A DNA stretch of 64,000 nt. It comes from Idiomarina piscisalsi. Lineage in GTDB: Bacteria > Pseudomonadota > Gammaproteobacteria > Enterobacterales > Alteromonadaceae. Under the pieces are notes generated by a model. It searched no databases, was not told the origin of the DNA, and saw only the letters and a list, made by a program, of their open reading frames with translations. Each line of letters begins with the position of its first letter. The first letter of the stretch is position 1. The stretch lies in NCBI RefSeq assembly GCF_002211765.1, contig NZ_CP022133.1, forward strand, positions 1,984,001 through 2,048,000. The letters are read 5' to 3'. The position numbers and the translations under genes are program-made. Below, one piece after another: positions 10,254 through 20,878 of the stretch.

Positions 10254-11200
10254 GAGGCTTTCTCCATAGATTCTGGCAGTACTGCTGCCGTTGGGTTTAA
10301 TAACAAGGTTAATAACGCATTTTGTGCGTAAAGCCGGTTCTCGGCTTGCTGGAAACAGCGGGACAGTGGACCGTCCATAACATCGGACGTGATTTCATAG
10401 CCGCGATGCGCGGGCTGGCAGTGCAACACCGAAGTGGCGCCACTTTGCTCAACCAGCGGCGCGTTAATTTGATAGGGGTAGAAAATCTCACGAACTGCAT
10501 CCAGAGGTTGATCATCCCCCATGGATACCCAGGTGTCGGTGTAGAGCGCATCGGCATCTGCCACCGCAGTAATATCGTGCGTCATCACAATATGGGCGCC
10601 GCTTTGAGCTGCAAGCGCTTGTGCTTTCTTCACCAAATCCGCATTGGGCTCATAGCCTTTCGGACAAATAACGGTGCAGTCGGCACCTACTGTGGCAGCG
10701 GTTAGCATCAGTGAATGCGAGACATTATTACCGTCACCTAAATACACCAGTTTTAGCCCTTTAACCTTGCCGTACTGCTCCTGCAGCGTCAGAAAGTCCG
10801 CCAACGCCTGACAAGGATGAAACTTGTCGCACAGACTGTTCACAACAGGAACGGAAGCGTGCTGCGCTAATTCTTCTAAGGTACGATGCGACATCACCCG
10901 GGCGACAATCGCATCCGCCCAGCAAGAGAGATTGCGCGCGTAATCCGCCACCGTTTCGCGCACGCCCATGCCCTGCCCCTGCTCATTCAGGTAGACAGCA
11001 TGACCGCCCAGTTTTTGCAGGCCAATGTCAAAAGACAGCCGCGTACGGAGGCTAGGCTTTTCAAATAAGGTGACCACACTTTTACCGGCCAGTGCGTGTT
11101 GGTATTTTTCGGGGAAAGCTTTTTGCGCTTGCGCTAAAGCCAATAATTGCAATGTGTCAGCCGGAGAAAGCTCCAGCCCGGATAAACAATGTTTCATCAT
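10250..11200 (-). CDS. argF: Ornithine carbamoyltransferase
   Basis: Transfers carbamoyl from carbamoyl phosphate to ornithine, giving citrulline. The 316-residue protein shows the carbamoyl-phosphate loop SLRTRLSFD (Ser in place of the commoner Thr: SLRT versus STRT) and HPCQALAD. The ornithine-side motif reads HCQPAHRG where E. coli has HCLPA, so Gln replaces Leu. The gene lies between argB and argG. The acetylornithine-using homologue is an alternative family member, but an argE deacetylase next door favours plain ornithine. Confidence 0.93.
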   Translation of the reverse strand: MMKHCLSGLELSPADTLQLLALAQAQKAFPEKYQHALAGKSVVTLFEKPSLRTRLSFDIGLQKLGGHAVYLNEQGQGMGVRETVADYARNLSCWADAIVARVMSHRTLEELAQHASVPVVNSLCDKFHPCQALADFLTLQEQYGKVKGLKLVYLGDGNNVSHSLMLTAATVGADCTVICPKGYEPNADLVKKAQALAAQSGAHIVMTHDITAVADADALYTDTWVSMGDDQPLDAVREIFYPYQINAPLVEQSGATSVLHCQPAHRGYEITSDVMDGPLSRCFQQAENRLYAQNALLTLLLNPTAAVLPESMEKAS

Positions 11201-11202
11201 AC

Positions 11203-11946
11203 TTACTCACTAATCTGTGTGCCTGAAAAGGGGTTATTCATTACATTCCAACTGCCAATTCGCACACATCGTCGTAAGCGTTTTGCGGCGCTCAGCGCCC
11301 CGCGCACTTTTACCTCCATGCCGTCTTTAATCACTCCCGCCTGGGTCAGTTGCTGAATAGACTCTGAATTGAGATGGCTTAAAGGGCTTCCACTGCCGTC
11401 CAGAACTGCTTCAACGTCGGTTATTAACAGCAAATCAGCATTGTAGGTGGCAGCGACGGCCACAGCGGCATCATCCGCATTGACATTGAACCACTCGCCG
11501 TTTTCGCCAAAGCCGATAGAGCTGATAATAGGTAGGTAACCATGCATCAGTAAGTCGGCCAACAACGCAGGCACCGGCTCCGTACTTGAAACCTGGCAAA
11601 GACCAACCTGACCTAAGCTTTCAGACTGTCGAACACAGTTAACCCCCGCTTCATAAAGCGTCAGTCCAATCGGTTTTAAGCCTGAGGCAATCGCCTGTTT
11701 CATTAAGATTTTGTTGGCCGCGCCTGCCAAGCCACCCACTATATAGGACATGTGCGGCTCCGGACTGACCCGTAAGCCGCTTTGTTTTTCACTGTGCAAA
11801 CCAGCGGTGCTCAGCCACTGTTGGACCAGCGAACCGCCACCGTGAACCAACACGATTTCATCCTCGTGTTGTTTCAGCGACTGAAACAGCGCATTTAGCT
11901 TTTCTGGTTGTTCCAGCAGGCTGCCACCGAGTTTAACCACCTTCAT
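11203..11946 (-). CDS. argB: Acetylglutamate kinase
   Basis: Phosphorylates N-acetylglutamate, the second step of arginine synthesis. The 247-residue length matches the E. coli-type enzyme (258), which lacks the N-terminal helix of arginine-sensitive forms. Visible motifs are VKLGGSLLE at the N-terminus, VHGGGSLV, and the substrate segment FNVNADDAA. It overlaps argC by four bases and ends two bases before argF. Confidence 0.95.
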   Translation of the reverse strand: MKVVKLGGSLLEQPEKLNALFQSLKQHEDEIVLVHGGGSLVQQWLSTAGLHSEKQSGLRVSPEPHMSYIVGGLAGAANKILMKQAIASGLKPIGLTLYEAGVNCVRQSESLGQVGLCQVSSTEPVPALLADLLMHGYLPIISSIGFGENGEWFNVNADDAAVAVAATYNADLLLITDVEAVLDGSGSPLSHLNSESIQQLTQAGVIKDGMEVKVRGALSAAKRLRRCVRIGSWNVMNNPFSGTQISE

Positions 11947-12968
11947 AGCAAGCCCTCCTCAACCGGCAGTCCCAGTTGCAGGTTGATGCACTGAATGGCT
12001 TGGCTCGCCGCGCCCTTCAATAAGTTATCAATCGCCGACAGCACAATCAGTTGATTCCCCTGTCGATGCCAACCAATATCGACAAACGGCTGGTGCTCAA
12101 CGTTTTTTATCGCTGGCCGATTTTGCGCTTTTACCCGAACCAGCGGTTGCCCGGCATAGCACTGATACGCGCCTTCTATTTCGGTGTCGGTGACTTGCTC
12201 GTGAAGATTCGCATAGATGGTCGCCAGTATGCCTCTGGGGAAGTTCGCCAGGTGCGGTGTAAAAAGCACATTTTGTTGTAACTGCTGAGCTATTTCTGGC
12301 GTGTGCCGATGATTGAATAGCCCGTAAGCCTGCAATGACAGCTCTGCACCATGAGTATTAAGTGATGCTTTACGGCCCGCGCCGGTTACACCCGAAACGG
12401 CATTTACAATCACTTTTTCGTCGGTCAGCAACGCTTTTTGTTTTAGCGGAAGCAACGCCATTAATGCAGCGGTTGGATAACAGCCCGGCACCGCAACCAG
12501 CTGGGCGGTCACAATATCCGCGGCGTGCCATTCGGCCAGACCATACACCGCTCTGCCTAGCCAGTCCGTGTGTTTATGTTCAAAGCCGTAGAAGTCGGAA
12601 TACTGGTTTACGTCGTGCAGCCGAAAGCCACCAGACAAATCCATAACCTTGAGACCGGCCTGCAAAAACTCTGGGGCTAACGCGACACTGACAGCGTGAT
12701 CCGTGCATAAAAATACCGTGTCCGCTTGTTCAATAATCGCCGCTTTAGCAGCGCTCGATAAAGGCTGCAACGGCATACTCAAACAATGCGCATACTGCGG
12801 ATGCAAATCACCCAGCAACTTGCCGGCATCGCTGCTATGCTCAGACACATAACAGCCGATAAGCACTAACGCAGAGTGCTGATTAACCAGCCGAGTGAGC
12901 TCGGCGCCGACATACCCACTGGCTCCGATAATGGCGACTGATTGAGAAGGAGGTGTTTGATACGGCAT
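11943..12968 (-). CDS. argC: N-acetyl-gamma-glutamyl-phosphate reductase
   Basis: NADPH-dependent reduction of acetylglutamyl phosphate to the semialdehyde, third step of arginine synthesis. The 341-residue protein has the dinucleotide motif IIGASGYVGAEL and the catalytic Cys in VPGCYPTAA. It is the first gene of the arg operon, divergent from argE over a 96-base AT-rich control region. Confidence 0.96.
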   Translation of the reverse strand: MPYQTPPSQSVAIIGASGYVGAELTRLVNQHSALVLIGCYVSEHSSDAGKLLGDLHPQYAHCLSMPLQPLSSAAKAAIIEQADTVFLCTDHAVSVALAPEFLQAGLKVMDLSGGFRLHDVNQYSDFYGFEHKHTDWLGRAVYGLAEWHAADIVTAQLVAVPGCYPTAALMALLPLKQKALLTDEKVIVNAVSGVTGAGRKASLNTHGAELSLQAYGLFNHRHTPEIAQQLQQNVLFTPHLANFPRGILATIYANLHEQVTDTEIEGAYQCYAGQPLVRVKAQNRPAIKNVEHQPFVDIGWHRQGNQLIVLSAIDNLLKGAASQAIQCINLQLGLPVEEGLL

Positions 12969-13010
12969 TAATAAACCATTGCTGTTTTTTGATTAAAAAT
13001 GCACAATAAC

Positions 13011-13051
13011 CGAATAAATATATTTATGCAATAATACTGAATAATTATATT
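13011..13051. promoter_or_regulatory. Possible ArgR operator region between argC and argE
   Basis: Two similar AT-rich blocks, CGAATAAATATATT (13011-13024) and TGAATAATTATATT (13038-13051), lie in the divergent promoter region. Each has the left half (TGAAT-like) of an ARG box but a poor right half (ATTCA expected), and the spacing is 27 rather than the usual 21 bases. Position and family knowledge support an ArgR site; the sequence match is weak. Confidence 0.4.
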
Positions 13052-13064
13052 AAGGATCCTGTTT

Positions 13065-14225
13065 ATGACTGCTCAGGCTTTACCGTCTTTTTTTTCCATG
13101 TATCAGCAGCTTATTGCGCTGCCATCCATTAGCGCGACCGTTCCTAAATGGGATACCAGCAACAAGAAGGTCATTGACTTATTGGCTGAGTGGCTGGAAT
13201 TACTGGGCTTTGAGTGTGAAATTAACGAGCTGGAAAGTCAGCAGGGAAAGTACAATTTACTGGCGCGGCGCGGCGCCGGCAGTGGCGGATTATTGCTGTC
13301 CGGTCATACCGACACGGTGCCTTATGATGCCAGCCGCTGGCACTTTGATCCCTTTACGTTAACCGAAAAAGATAACCGCTGGTATGGGCTTGGCAGCATC
13401 GATATGAAAGGTTTTTTCGCTTTTGTCATGCAAGCTTTAAGTGAACTCGATATCAGCCAACAAAGCAAACCCATTATGGTTCTGGCTACCGCCGACGAGG
13501 AAACCACCATGAACGGCGCCCGTGAGGTCAGCCGTTTTTCTAACCTAAAACCCGACTACTGTGTCATTGGCGAACCTACCGATATGCGACCCGTGTACGC
13601 CCACAAAGGGCACATGAGTGAGGTCATTCGTATTACCGGGCGCTCCGGCCATAGCTCCGATCCGGCACTGGGTATTAACGCGATAGAGCTGATGCACGAA
13701 GTCATTTCTTCACTCATGAAATTAAAAGAAGAGTTTAAGCATAAATATTCAAATTCAAGCTTCACTGTGCCACAGCCGACGATGAACTTCGGGCACATTC
13801 ACGGGGGCGACAACGCCAATCGTATTTGCGGCTGCTGTGAGCTGCACTTAGACGTGCGCCCACTCCCCGGACTGTCTGTCGATGAACTCTACGCGCATTT
13901 GCACAAAGCCACGGAAAGTATTCAAACCCGCTACCCTGGCTCAATCGAATTGATATCTCTGCACCACCCGATCCCGGCATTTGAGCAAACGCACAACTCA
14001 GCACTCGTGCAACTCGCTGAAAAAGTCTCACAGTCACAAGCACGGGCCGTAAATTACTGCACCGAAGCGCCTTTTCTGCAAGAGTTAGGTTGCGAAACCT
14101 TAGTTATGGGTCCCGGTTCAATTAAGCAGGCTCACCAACCCGATGAGTACTTATTAACCGAAACCATTGAACCCACTCAAGAAAAGCTAAAAAAGTTATT
14201 AAAAAGCTATTGTTTTTCCAACTAG
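13065..14225 (+). CDS. argE: Acetylornithine deacetylase
   Basis: Removes acetate from N-acetylornithine to give ornithine, completing the linear ArgE route. The 386-residue M20 metallopeptidase shows the metal ligands in SGHTDTVPYD, GSIDMKGFFA and the catalytic pair in ADEETTMNG. Length matches E. coli ArgE (383). It is transcribed away from argCBFGH(A), as in E. coli. I recognise no argJ here, so acetate is not recycled in this cluster and the N-acetylglutamate synthase half of ArgHA is needed for every arginine made. Confidence 0.95.
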   Translation: MTAQALPSFFSMYQQLIALPSISATVPKWDTSNKKVIDLLAEWLELLGFECEINELESQQGKYNLLARRGAGSGGLLLSGHTDTVPYDASRWHFDPFTLTEKDNRWYGLGSIDMKGFFAFVMQALSELDISQQSKPIMVLATADEETTMNGAREVSRFSNLKPDYCVIGEPTDMRPVYAHKGHMSEVIRITGRSGHSSDPALGINAIELMHEVISSLMKLKEEFKHKYSNSSFTVPQPTMNFGHIHGGDNANRICGCCELHLDVRPLPGLSVDELYAHLHKATESIQTRYPGSIELISLHHPIPAFEQTHNSALVQLAEKVSQSQARAVNYCTEAPFLQELGCETLVMGPGSIKQAHQPDEYLLTETIEPTQEKLKKLLKSYCFSN

Positions 14226-14301
14226 CTGCCGATACAAACAAGCAGAATCATTGATTTAGATTAATGCCAGGTCGTTTAAACGTTAGTAAAAGGATCATCA
14301 C

Positions 14302-15927
14302 ATGTTACGACAGTTTTCTATAGGTACCAGAGCCATTGGGGCATTCGGTCTAATCGGCGTATTCGTTATCATTCTTGGGCTATTTGCTCTCAATAGAATG
14401 GGCGCCATTGCCGATCGCATGCATGTTATTACCGACAAGCAAGTGCCTGCAGTGGAAAAAGTCAATGCACTAAATAACGAGTTTCTCTACGTCAACATAT
14501 ACTCGGCTAACGTTTACACTTATTTAAACGACCCAGACCGTCTGCAACGCTACTTAGATAGATTAGATTCAGCTTCGGCCAGTTTAAAAGAAGCCCAGGA
14601 GGAATACAGTTCCCTCATTGAAGACCCTGAAGCACGAAAACTGTTTAACGAGTACAAAGCGCTTGATAAAAAATATTGGCAGCTTAACAAGCAGTTTTTA
14701 GAGTTAGTTAATGCAAAACTTCCTGATGTTATTGCATCCCTACGTGAAAACTCATTAATTCCGTTAAGCACAGAAATATCAGCGAAACTAAACCAACTTC
14801 AGCAGCGCGAAATGGCGTTAATTAGCGATGCCGGCGATAATGCAACCAGTGTGTATGACAGTGCCAACATCGCTGTCATCATTGCGATTATTGCGGTCGT
14901 CTCGTTACTCATTTTCTTTGCTATTATGATGACCAAAAGTGTCGTCAGCCCAATATCCGCCGCTGTGGATTTTGCAAAAGTCATCGCTTCTCGCGACTTA
15001 ACTCAAACCATAGACGTTGTCGGCAACGATGAACCGGCTCAGTTACTGAGACAATTGATTAAAACTCGTGATGAATTGCGCGAATCCATCAGTACTATTT
15101 CTGAGTCTTCCGAACAGCTGGCGTCAACTTCTGAAGAATTGAGCTCGGTGACACAAGATTCAACACGCACCATTCAGCAGCAAACGGAAGAACTTGAACA
15201 GGCAGCGACTGCGGTTAACGAGTTGACTACCGCTGTCGAAACCGTGGCTCAGGATGCACAAAATGCGTCGGAAGCGTCTGAAGAAGCCAACCGTCAGGCA
15301 CAACAAGGTGACGATAGAGTACGCCAAACCGTCAGAGCCATTGAAGAGTTGTCACAAGAAATTGGTGACTCGTCAAGTAACGTGACTGAACTTGCAGAGA
15401 AAGTCACCAGCATTACCAAAGTACTGGAAGTTATTCGCGGTATTGCTGAGCAAACCAACCTACTGGCACTAAACGCAGCTATTGAAGCCGCGCGCGCGGG
15501 TGAATCTGGTCGTGGTTTCGCGGTGGTTGCCGACGAAGTACGCTCTTTGGCTCACAAGACTCAGCAGTCGACCGTTGAAATTGAGGACATGGTTAAGGCC
15601 ATTAATGAATCCAGCGACCGCTCTGTATCAACCATGGAGAAAAGCATGGAACGGGCGACTCGCACTCTCGATGTGGCTCGTGAAGCGGGCGAAGCATTGC
15701 AACTTATTGCAACCGCTGTCAGCGAAATCAACAACCATAACACCTCCATTGCCAGCGCCGCTGAAGAGCAGGCCAATGTGGCTCGTGACGTTGATAAGAA
15801 CCTGGTCAGTATTCGCGACCTGTCTAACTCAACCGCATCGGGCGCCGAGCAGACCAATGCCTCAAGTGACGAGCTCTCGCGCCTGGCAGTTGATTTGAGC
15901 GAATTGGTTAAACGTTTCCGAGTTTAG
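14302..15927 (+). CDS. Methyl-accepting chemotaxis protein
   Basis: Inner-membrane chemoreceptor that signals to CheA/CheW. The 541 residues comprise TM1 (about 11-31), a helical periplasmic sensor of about 160 residues (four-helix-bundle type), TM2 (about 192-213), a HAMP region, then a long cytoplasmic coiled coil. The signalling tip [19 protein letters not shown] begins near residue 383. No C-terminal CheR-docking pentapeptide is visible. The ligand is unknown. Single gene with its own terminator. Confidence 0.95.
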   Translation: MLRQFSIGTRAIGAFGLIGVFVIILGLFALNRMGAIADRMHVITDKQVPAVEKVNALNNEFLYVNIYSANVYTYLNDPDRLQRYLDRLDSASASLKEAQEEYSSLIEDPEARKLFNEYKALDKKYWQLNKQFLELVNAKLPDVIASLRENSLIPLSTEISAKLNQLQQREMALISDAGDNATSVYDSANIAVIIAIIAVVSLLIFFAIMMTKSVVSPISAAVDFAKVIASRDLTQTIDVVGNDEPAQLLRQLIKTRDELRESISTISESSEQLASTSEELSSVTQDSTRTIQQQTEELEQAATAVNELTTAVETVAQDAQNASEASEEANRQAQQGDDRVRQTVRAIEELSQEIGDSSSNVTELAEKVTSITKVLEVIRGIAEQTNLLALNAAIEAARAGESGRGFAVVADEVRSLAHKTQQSTVEIEDMVKAINESSDRSVSTMEKSMERATRTLDVAREAGEALQLIATAVSEINNHNTSIASAAEEQANVARDVDKNLVSIRDLSNSTASGAEQTNASSDELSRLAVDLSELVKRFRV

Positions 15928-15940
15928 CAACCACCGATAA

Positions 15941-15970
15941 TGTAAGAGAGGGCTTATGCCCTTTCTTACA
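15941..15970 (+). terminator. Hairpin terminator of chemoreceptor gene
   Basis: Stem TGTAAGAGAGGGC / GCCCTTTCTTACA with one G-T wobble and a TTAT loop, 13 bases after the stop codon. No long T run follows. Confidence 0.6.
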
Positions 15971-16080
15971 CTCACCCCGCTTGAATTTTAGACACACCCT
16001 ATCCCAACCTTAAAATAACTTTTGTGAATACTGTTAATTTACTGCATAAATTAGACTAATGGTGCGACCGGCGCCTATTC

Positions 16081-16116
16081 TGAATCCGTGTTAACAACTC
16101 AGTAACAACGGATTCA
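16081..16116 (+). promoter_or_regulatory. Inverted repeat in aceB leader
   Basis: TGAATCCG (16081-16088) and CGGATTCA (16109-16116) form a perfect 8-bp inverted repeat ending three bases before the aceB ATG. In RNA the right arm would cover the only Shine-Dalgarno-like bases (CGGA). It could be an mRNA hairpin limiting aceB translation or a protein operator; neither is shown. Confidence 0.45.
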
Positions 16117-16119
16117 AAA

Positions 16120-17703
16120 ATGAACAACCTATTTCAATTCAGTCAGCCGCTTGATAACAATGCGAAAACGTTATTCAACGATGAGCATCAAGAATTTCTT
16201 GCCGAGCTGGTGGATACGTTTCAGCCTCGTTTAAACGAGCTATTGGAAAAGCGCCAGCAACGTCAGGCCTATTATGACGGTGGCGCTCTTCCCGATTTTG
16301 ACGCAAACACCCAGGACATTCGCGAAGGCCATTGGAAAATTGCCGAACTGCCGAAAGATTTAAAGAAACGCCGCCTGGAAATCACCGGACCCGTCGACCG
16401 CAAAATGGTCATTAATGCACTAAACGCAAACGTCGACTGCTACATGGCCGACTTTGAAGACTCACAGTCGCCCACCTGGGACGGCATGGTGAACGGCCAA
16501 ATTAACTTGCGCGACGCTAATATTGGCGGCATGACTTACACCGACCCCAGCAGCGGCAAACATTACAAAGTCGGCGAGAACCCGGCGCTGCTTATTGCCC
16601 GGGTTCGTGGGTTGCACCTACCGGAGAAACACGTGCAGCGCAATGGTCAGGCGATTCCCGGCGCCTTGATGGATTTTGCTTTGTACTTTTTACTGAACTA
16701 CCAGCAACGCCTGCAGCAGGGCTCTGGCGTGTATTACTACCTGCCGAAACTCGAGCACAGTGATGAAGCGAAATGGTGGGCCGACGTCTTTCATTTCACG
16801 GAGAAGACGTTCAACTTAAAGACCAGCACCATTCGAGCCACCGTGCTTATTGAAACGCTGCCAGCGGTATTTCAGATGCACGAGATTCTGCACGCCTTAA
16901 AAGACCACATTGCCGCACTAAACTGTGGTCGTTGGGACTACATTTTTAGCTACATCAAAACCCTGAAAGCGCACGCCGATCGTGTCTTACCTGACCGCCA
17001 AGTCGTCAGCATGGACAAACCGTTCTTAAACGCTTATTCGCGGTTATTGGTGAAAACCTGTCATCAACGGGGCGCATTGGCTATGGGCGGCATGGCGGCC
17101 TTTATTCCCAGCAAAGATCCCGCTGAAAACGAAAAGATTTTGGCTAAGGTTCATGCTGACAAAACCCTGGAGCGTGACAACGGGCACGACGGTACCTGGA
17201 TAGCTCACCCCGGTCTTGCCGACACCGTTCGTGAGATCTTCGTGGACGGTATTGAAGGCGATAATCAGCTGCATGTACTGCGCGAAGACGACAATGGTAT
17301 TGACCAGGCGTTATTACTTCAGCCATGTGACGGCGAGCGCACCGAAACCGGCATGCGCACCAACATTCGTGTGTCTCTGCAATACATTGCAGCCTGGTTA
17401 AATGGCAAGGGCTGCGTACCCATTTATGGGCTGATGGAAGACGCCGCCACGGCAGAAATTTCCCGCACCTCTATTTGGCAATGGATCCGCCACGGCAAAA
17501 AGCTCTCTGACGGTACGCCGGTCACCAAAGCCTTATTCACGCAACTTCTGCAGGAAGAAGCCGACGTCGTGAAAAAAGAGGTCGGTAGCGAACGCTGGAG
17601 TAACGAGCCGTTTGAACAAGCATTAGCATTGCTTGAGAACATCACCACCGCCGACGAGCTGGTCGACTTTTTGACCCTACCCGGCTACGAGCAACTCAAC
17701 TAA
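16120..17703 (+). CDS. aceB: Malate synthase A
   Basis: Condenses glyoxylate with acetyl-CoA to malate, second step of the glyoxylate shunt used for growth on acetate or fatty acids. The 527-residue product matches malate synthase A (E. coli 533) and carries the family signature KDHIAALNCGRWDYIFS. It is followed after 43 bases by aceA on the same strand. Confidence 0.96.
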   Translation: MNNLFQFSQPLDNNAKTLFNDEHQEFLAELVDTFQPRLNELLEKRQQRQAYYDGGALPDFDANTQDIREGHWKIAELPKDLKKRRLEITGPVDRKMVINALNANVDCYMADFEDSQSPTWDGMVNGQINLRDANIGGMTYTDPSSGKHYKVGENPALLIARVRGLHLPEKHVQRNGQAIPGALMDFALYFLLNYQQRLQQGSGVYYYLPKLEHSDEAKWWADVFHFTEKTFNLKTSTIRATVLIETLPAVFQMHEILHALKDHIAALNCGRWDYIFSYIKTLKAHADRVLPDRQVVSMDKPFLNAYSRLLVKTCHQRGALAMGGMAAFIPSKDPAENEKILAKVHADKTLERDNGHDGTWIAHPGLADTVREIFVDGIEGDNQLHVLREDDNGIDQALLLQPCDGERTETGMRTNIRVSLQYIAAWLNGKGCVPIYGLMEDAATAEISRTSIWQWIRHGKKLSDGTPVTKALFTQLLQEEADVVKKEVGSERWSNEPFEQALALLENITTADELVDFLTLPGYEQLN

Positions 17704-17746
17704 TTTCAATTCACAACATTATTAAAGAACAACAAGGAATACGATC

Positions 17747-19084
17747 ATGACAACCACAAATTTATCATTCGCCCAGCAAGTGAAAGAATTACAAGAACAG
17801 TGGGACAACGACCCACGTTGGAAAGGCGTCGAACGTCCGTACAGCGCCGAAGACGTTGTTCGCTTACGCGGCACCGTACAACCGGAATACACCTATGCCA
17901 AAAATGGGGCGAATAAACTCTGGCAACTGATTCACGGCAAGGCGCAGGAAAAGTTCGGCAAAGACTATGTGAATGCACTGGGTGCCTTAACCGGCGGCCA
18001 AGCGGTACAACAAGTGAAAGCCGGTTTGCAGGCTATCTACTTGTCAGGTTGGCAGGTTGCTGCCGACAATAACTCGGCGTGCAGCATGTACCCGGACCAG
18101 TCACTGTACCCGGTCGACTCAGTACCCACCGTGGTTGAACGCATTAATAACTCGTTCGCCCGAGCTGACCAAATTCAGTGGTCAAAAGGCGTAACATCGG
18201 AAGACGACAACTATGTCGACTACTTTGCACCGATTGTGGCTGACGCCGAAGCCGGTTTTGGCGGCGTACTTAACGCCTACGAACTGATGAAAAACATGAT
18301 AAAAGCCGGTGCCGCCGGGGTTCACTTTGAAGACCAATTGGCGTCCGTTAAAAAGTGTGGACACATGGGCGGAAAAGTATTGGTGCCTACGCAAGAGGCC
18401 GCACAGAAACTGTCCGCCGCGCGTTTAGCCGCTGACGTTGCTGGTGCGCCAACGCTCATTGTTGCACGTACCGACGCTAACGCAGCTGACCTGTTAACCT
18501 CGGACTTCGACCCGAACGACAAGCCGTTCATTACCGGTGACCGCACAGCAGAAGGCTTCTATCGAGTTAAACCGGGCATTGAACAGGCCATTTCACGCGG
18601 CTTAGCCTATGCGCCATTTGCTGATTTAATCTGGTGTGAAACGGCGAAGCCTGACTTAGATGAAGCCCGTCAGTTTGCCGAGGCCATTCACGCGAAATAC
18701 CCAGGTAAGCTATTAGCCTATAACTGCTCGCCGTCGTTTAACTGGAAACGTAACCTAGACGACGCCACCATTGCCAAATTCCAGCGCGAATTAGCTGCTA
18801 TGGGTTACAAATTCCAGTTCATTACCTTAGCGGGCGTGCACAATATGTGGTACCACATGTTCGAACTGGCGCACGACTACGCACGCAACGACATGTCAGC
18901 CTACGTAAAACTGCAGCAACAGGAGTTTGAAGCGGCAGACAAAGGCTACACTTTTGTGGCCCACCAACAGGAAGTAGGCACCGGCTACTTTGACGAGCTT
19001 ACCAATGTGATTCAGGGCGGCGTGTCATCCGTTACCGCGCTGACCGGTTCAACCGAAGAAGAGCAGTTTAAAACCTCCGCGTAA
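17747..19084 (+). CDS. aceA: Isocitrate lyase
   Basis: Splits isocitrate to glyoxylate and succinate, the entry to the glyoxylate shunt. 445 residues, near the 434 of E. coli. The catalytic signature KKCGH is at 202-206 with nucleophile Cys204, in a good context ([16 protein letters not shown]). AAGGAA precedes the ATG. Its last 17 bases overlap the 3' end of the oppositely transcribed aceK. Confidence 0.97.
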   Translation: MTTTNLSFAQQVKELQEQWDNDPRWKGVERPYSAEDVVRLRGTVQPEYTYAKNGANKLWQLIHGKAQEKFGKDYVNALGALTGGQAVQQVKAGLQAIYLSGWQVAADNNSACSMYPDQSLYPVDSVPTVVERINNSFARADQIQWSKGVTSEDDNYVDYFAPIVADAEAGFGGVLNAYELMKNMIKAGAAGVHFEDQLASVKKCGHMGGKVLVPTQEAAQKLSAARLAADVAGAPTLIVARTDANAADLLTSDFDPNDKPFITGDRTAEGFYRVKPGIEQAISRGLAYAPFADLIWCETAKPDLDEARQFAEAIHAKYPGKLLAYNCSPSFNWKRNLDDATIAKFQRELAAMGYKFQFITLAGVHNMWYHMFELAHDYARNDMSAYVKLQQQEFEAADKGYTFVAHQQEVGTGYFDELTNVIQGGVSSVTALTGSTEEEQFKTSA

Positions 19085-20762
19085 AACGCAGCTCAGCTTC
19101 ATAAGGAAACACATCCGTCAGGACACCCTCACGGATGTGTTTTTGTATACGGCGCCAATACGCTGGGTCAACCAGCTCCGGATGCCGTTTCAGTAGTGGA
19201 TCCCGGTATTTCGCCTGAGGTACGGCGAACTGCGCCAGCTGCTCAGGGAACACATCGTCCGGCGCCATCGACACTTCCCAGTCGTTTTGTGGCAGCTTTC
19301 GAAAGCTCATGTCGGTCAGGTAGCGAACTTCGTCGTAGTCGTAAAACACCACTCGTTTGTGACGGGTCACACCGAAGTTCTTCAGCAGCATGTCGCCGGG
19401 GAAGATATTGGCTGCCATCATGTCTTTTAGCGCCCAACCGTATTCATCCATCGCCGCATCAATTTCGGCGTCATTAGCATACTCTAAGTACAAGTTAAGC
19501 GGCGTCATACGACGTTCGACGAACAACTGATGAATGACTAACGTATCGCCTTCAATAGAAATCGAATGGGCAATGCGTTGTTTAAACTCATCCAGTAGAT
19601 CTGACGAAATACGATCCAACGGTAAGGCCACGTCGACAAACTCGAGCGTATCCGCCATTCGCCCGACCCGGTCGTGCCGCTTAACCATGCGATACCGATC
19701 AATGACCGTCTGCCGGCCAAATTCCTTGGTGTTGCCTAAGCGGTCATTAATGACCTTAAACACATACGGAAAAGACGGCAGCGTAAACACCGTCATAACC
19801 ATACCTTTGACACCCGGTGCGGCGACTAACTGGTCGTCGGTACGGCGTAAATGATGCAAAAACTCCCGATAAAACTCGGTTTTGCCTTGTTTATGAAAGC
19901 CCACTGACGAGTAAAGCTCTGCCAGCGTTTTGTGCGGCATTAAGTCCTTTAAAAAGCGAACCAACGCCGACGGTGACTCGGTTTCCACCATAAAATAAGA
20001 GCGGGCAAAACCAAAAATTGTCGCCATTCTGTCCGAGCGCGTAATAAACGCATCCACGTAAAGCTTGCCCTGAGAGTTAATCAGCACCGGCACAATAAAC
20101 GGGTAATGGTTATTTTCCGTCACCACCCGTCCGACAATATAGGCCGCTTTATTGCGATAAAACGGCGCTTTTAACACATCAATGCGTAAGTTATGGGCTT
20201 CAATGTCGGTCTCGGTCGCGCGCTCGAAGAATTTGTCCCGCAGCTGCTCAATGTCGTTTTCAAAATTCTCAAACTCGCCGCCCAAGCCTATGTCGTCAAA
20301 CACTCTGGTGAGCGTTTTTTCTAAGCCATCAACCACAGGGAAGTAGGAGTGGCACTCATTTTCCACCGGCACCGGAATATGGTTCGCCAGCACTGTCTCG
20401 ACAAAAATATAGTCATTGTGAAAATAAGCACGGTCAAATACCCGGCAAAACACCGAGTTGTAAAAGGTTTCAGCAAGCTCTGCCTGCGGATGAAACTGCA
20501 ATAACTGCTGATATCGTTGCCGCGTTGCCTGCCACAACGCTTCGTCGAGCGCTTTGCCGACACGGCGCTCCACCTTTTTGGCAGTAAGCCCCACCTGATG
20601 GTCGTAGTAATGAATACGCTCAGCCGCCGCCGACACCACCGCTGTCCAGTCCCGCTGCAAAAAGCGCTCCCGCGCGCCCTGCGTTAGCGCCTGAAAGCGC
20701 CGGTAATGCGTATGAAAGCCATCGAGAATACTACGTGCCAGTGTTTCTGAAGTTATATTCAT
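19068..20762 (-). CDS. aceK: Isocitrate dehydrogenase kinase/phosphatase
   Basis: Phosphorylates and dephosphorylates isocitrate dehydrogenase, setting flux between the TCA cycle and the glyoxylate shunt. 564 residues against 578 in E. coli, similar from end to end ([35 protein letters not shown]). Unlike the enterobacterial aceBAK operon, here it faces aceBA convergently and overlaps aceA by 17 bases, so it must have its own promoter in the region shared with the divergent LysR gene. Confidence 0.95.
   Translation of the reverse strand: MNITSETLARSILDGFHTHYRRFQALTQGARERFLQRDWTAVVSAAAERIHYYDHQVGLTAKKVERRVGKALDEALWQATRQRYQQLLQFHPQAELAETFYNSVFCRVFDRAYFHNDYIFVETVLANHIPVPVENECHSYFPVVDGLEKTLTRVFDDIGLGGEFENFENDIEQLRDKFFERATETDIEAHNLRIDVLKAPFYRNKAAYIVGRVVTENNHYPFIVPVLINSQGKLYVDAFITRSDRMATIFGFARSYFMVETESPSALVRFLKDLMPHKTLAELYSSVGFHKQGKTEFYREFLHHLRRTDDQLVAAPGVKGMVMTVFTLPSFPYVFKVINDRLGNTKEFGRQTVIDRYRMVKRHDRVGRMADTLEFVDVALPLDRISSDLLDEFKQRIAHSISIEGDTLVIHQLFVERRMTPLNLYLEYANDAEIDAAMDEYGWALKDMMAANIFPGDMLLKNFGVTRHKRVVFYDYDEVRYLTDMSFRKLPQNDWEVSMAPDDVFPEQLAQFAVPQAKYRDPLLKRHPELVDPAYWRRIQKHIREGVLTDVFPYEAELRFTRRF
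19107..19144 (+). terminator. aceBA terminator embedded in aceK coding sequence
   Basis: Perfect 12-bp stem AAACACATCCGT / ACGGATGTGTTT with a 12-base loop and a T run ending at 19144. It lies 23 bases after the aceA stop and inside the last codons of aceK on the other strand. Confidence 0.8.
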
Positions 20763-20805
20763 TTATCTTCTACCAATAAATCTGTGGGGTAATAATGACA
20801 GAAAC

Positions 20806-20817
20806 AACGCTAGCGTT
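20806..20817. promoter_or_regulatory. 12-bp perfect palindrome between aceK and lysR-type gene
   Basis: AACGCTAGCGTT in the 116-base divergent promoter region, about 45 bases upstream of aceK and 60 upstream of the LysR gene. It is a candidate operator; the binding protein is unknown. Confidence 0.4.
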
Positions 20818-20878
20818 ATACATTCACCCTATTTATAATCCTGATAGATTTTTTATATTCCACTGATTCTGGACCGTT

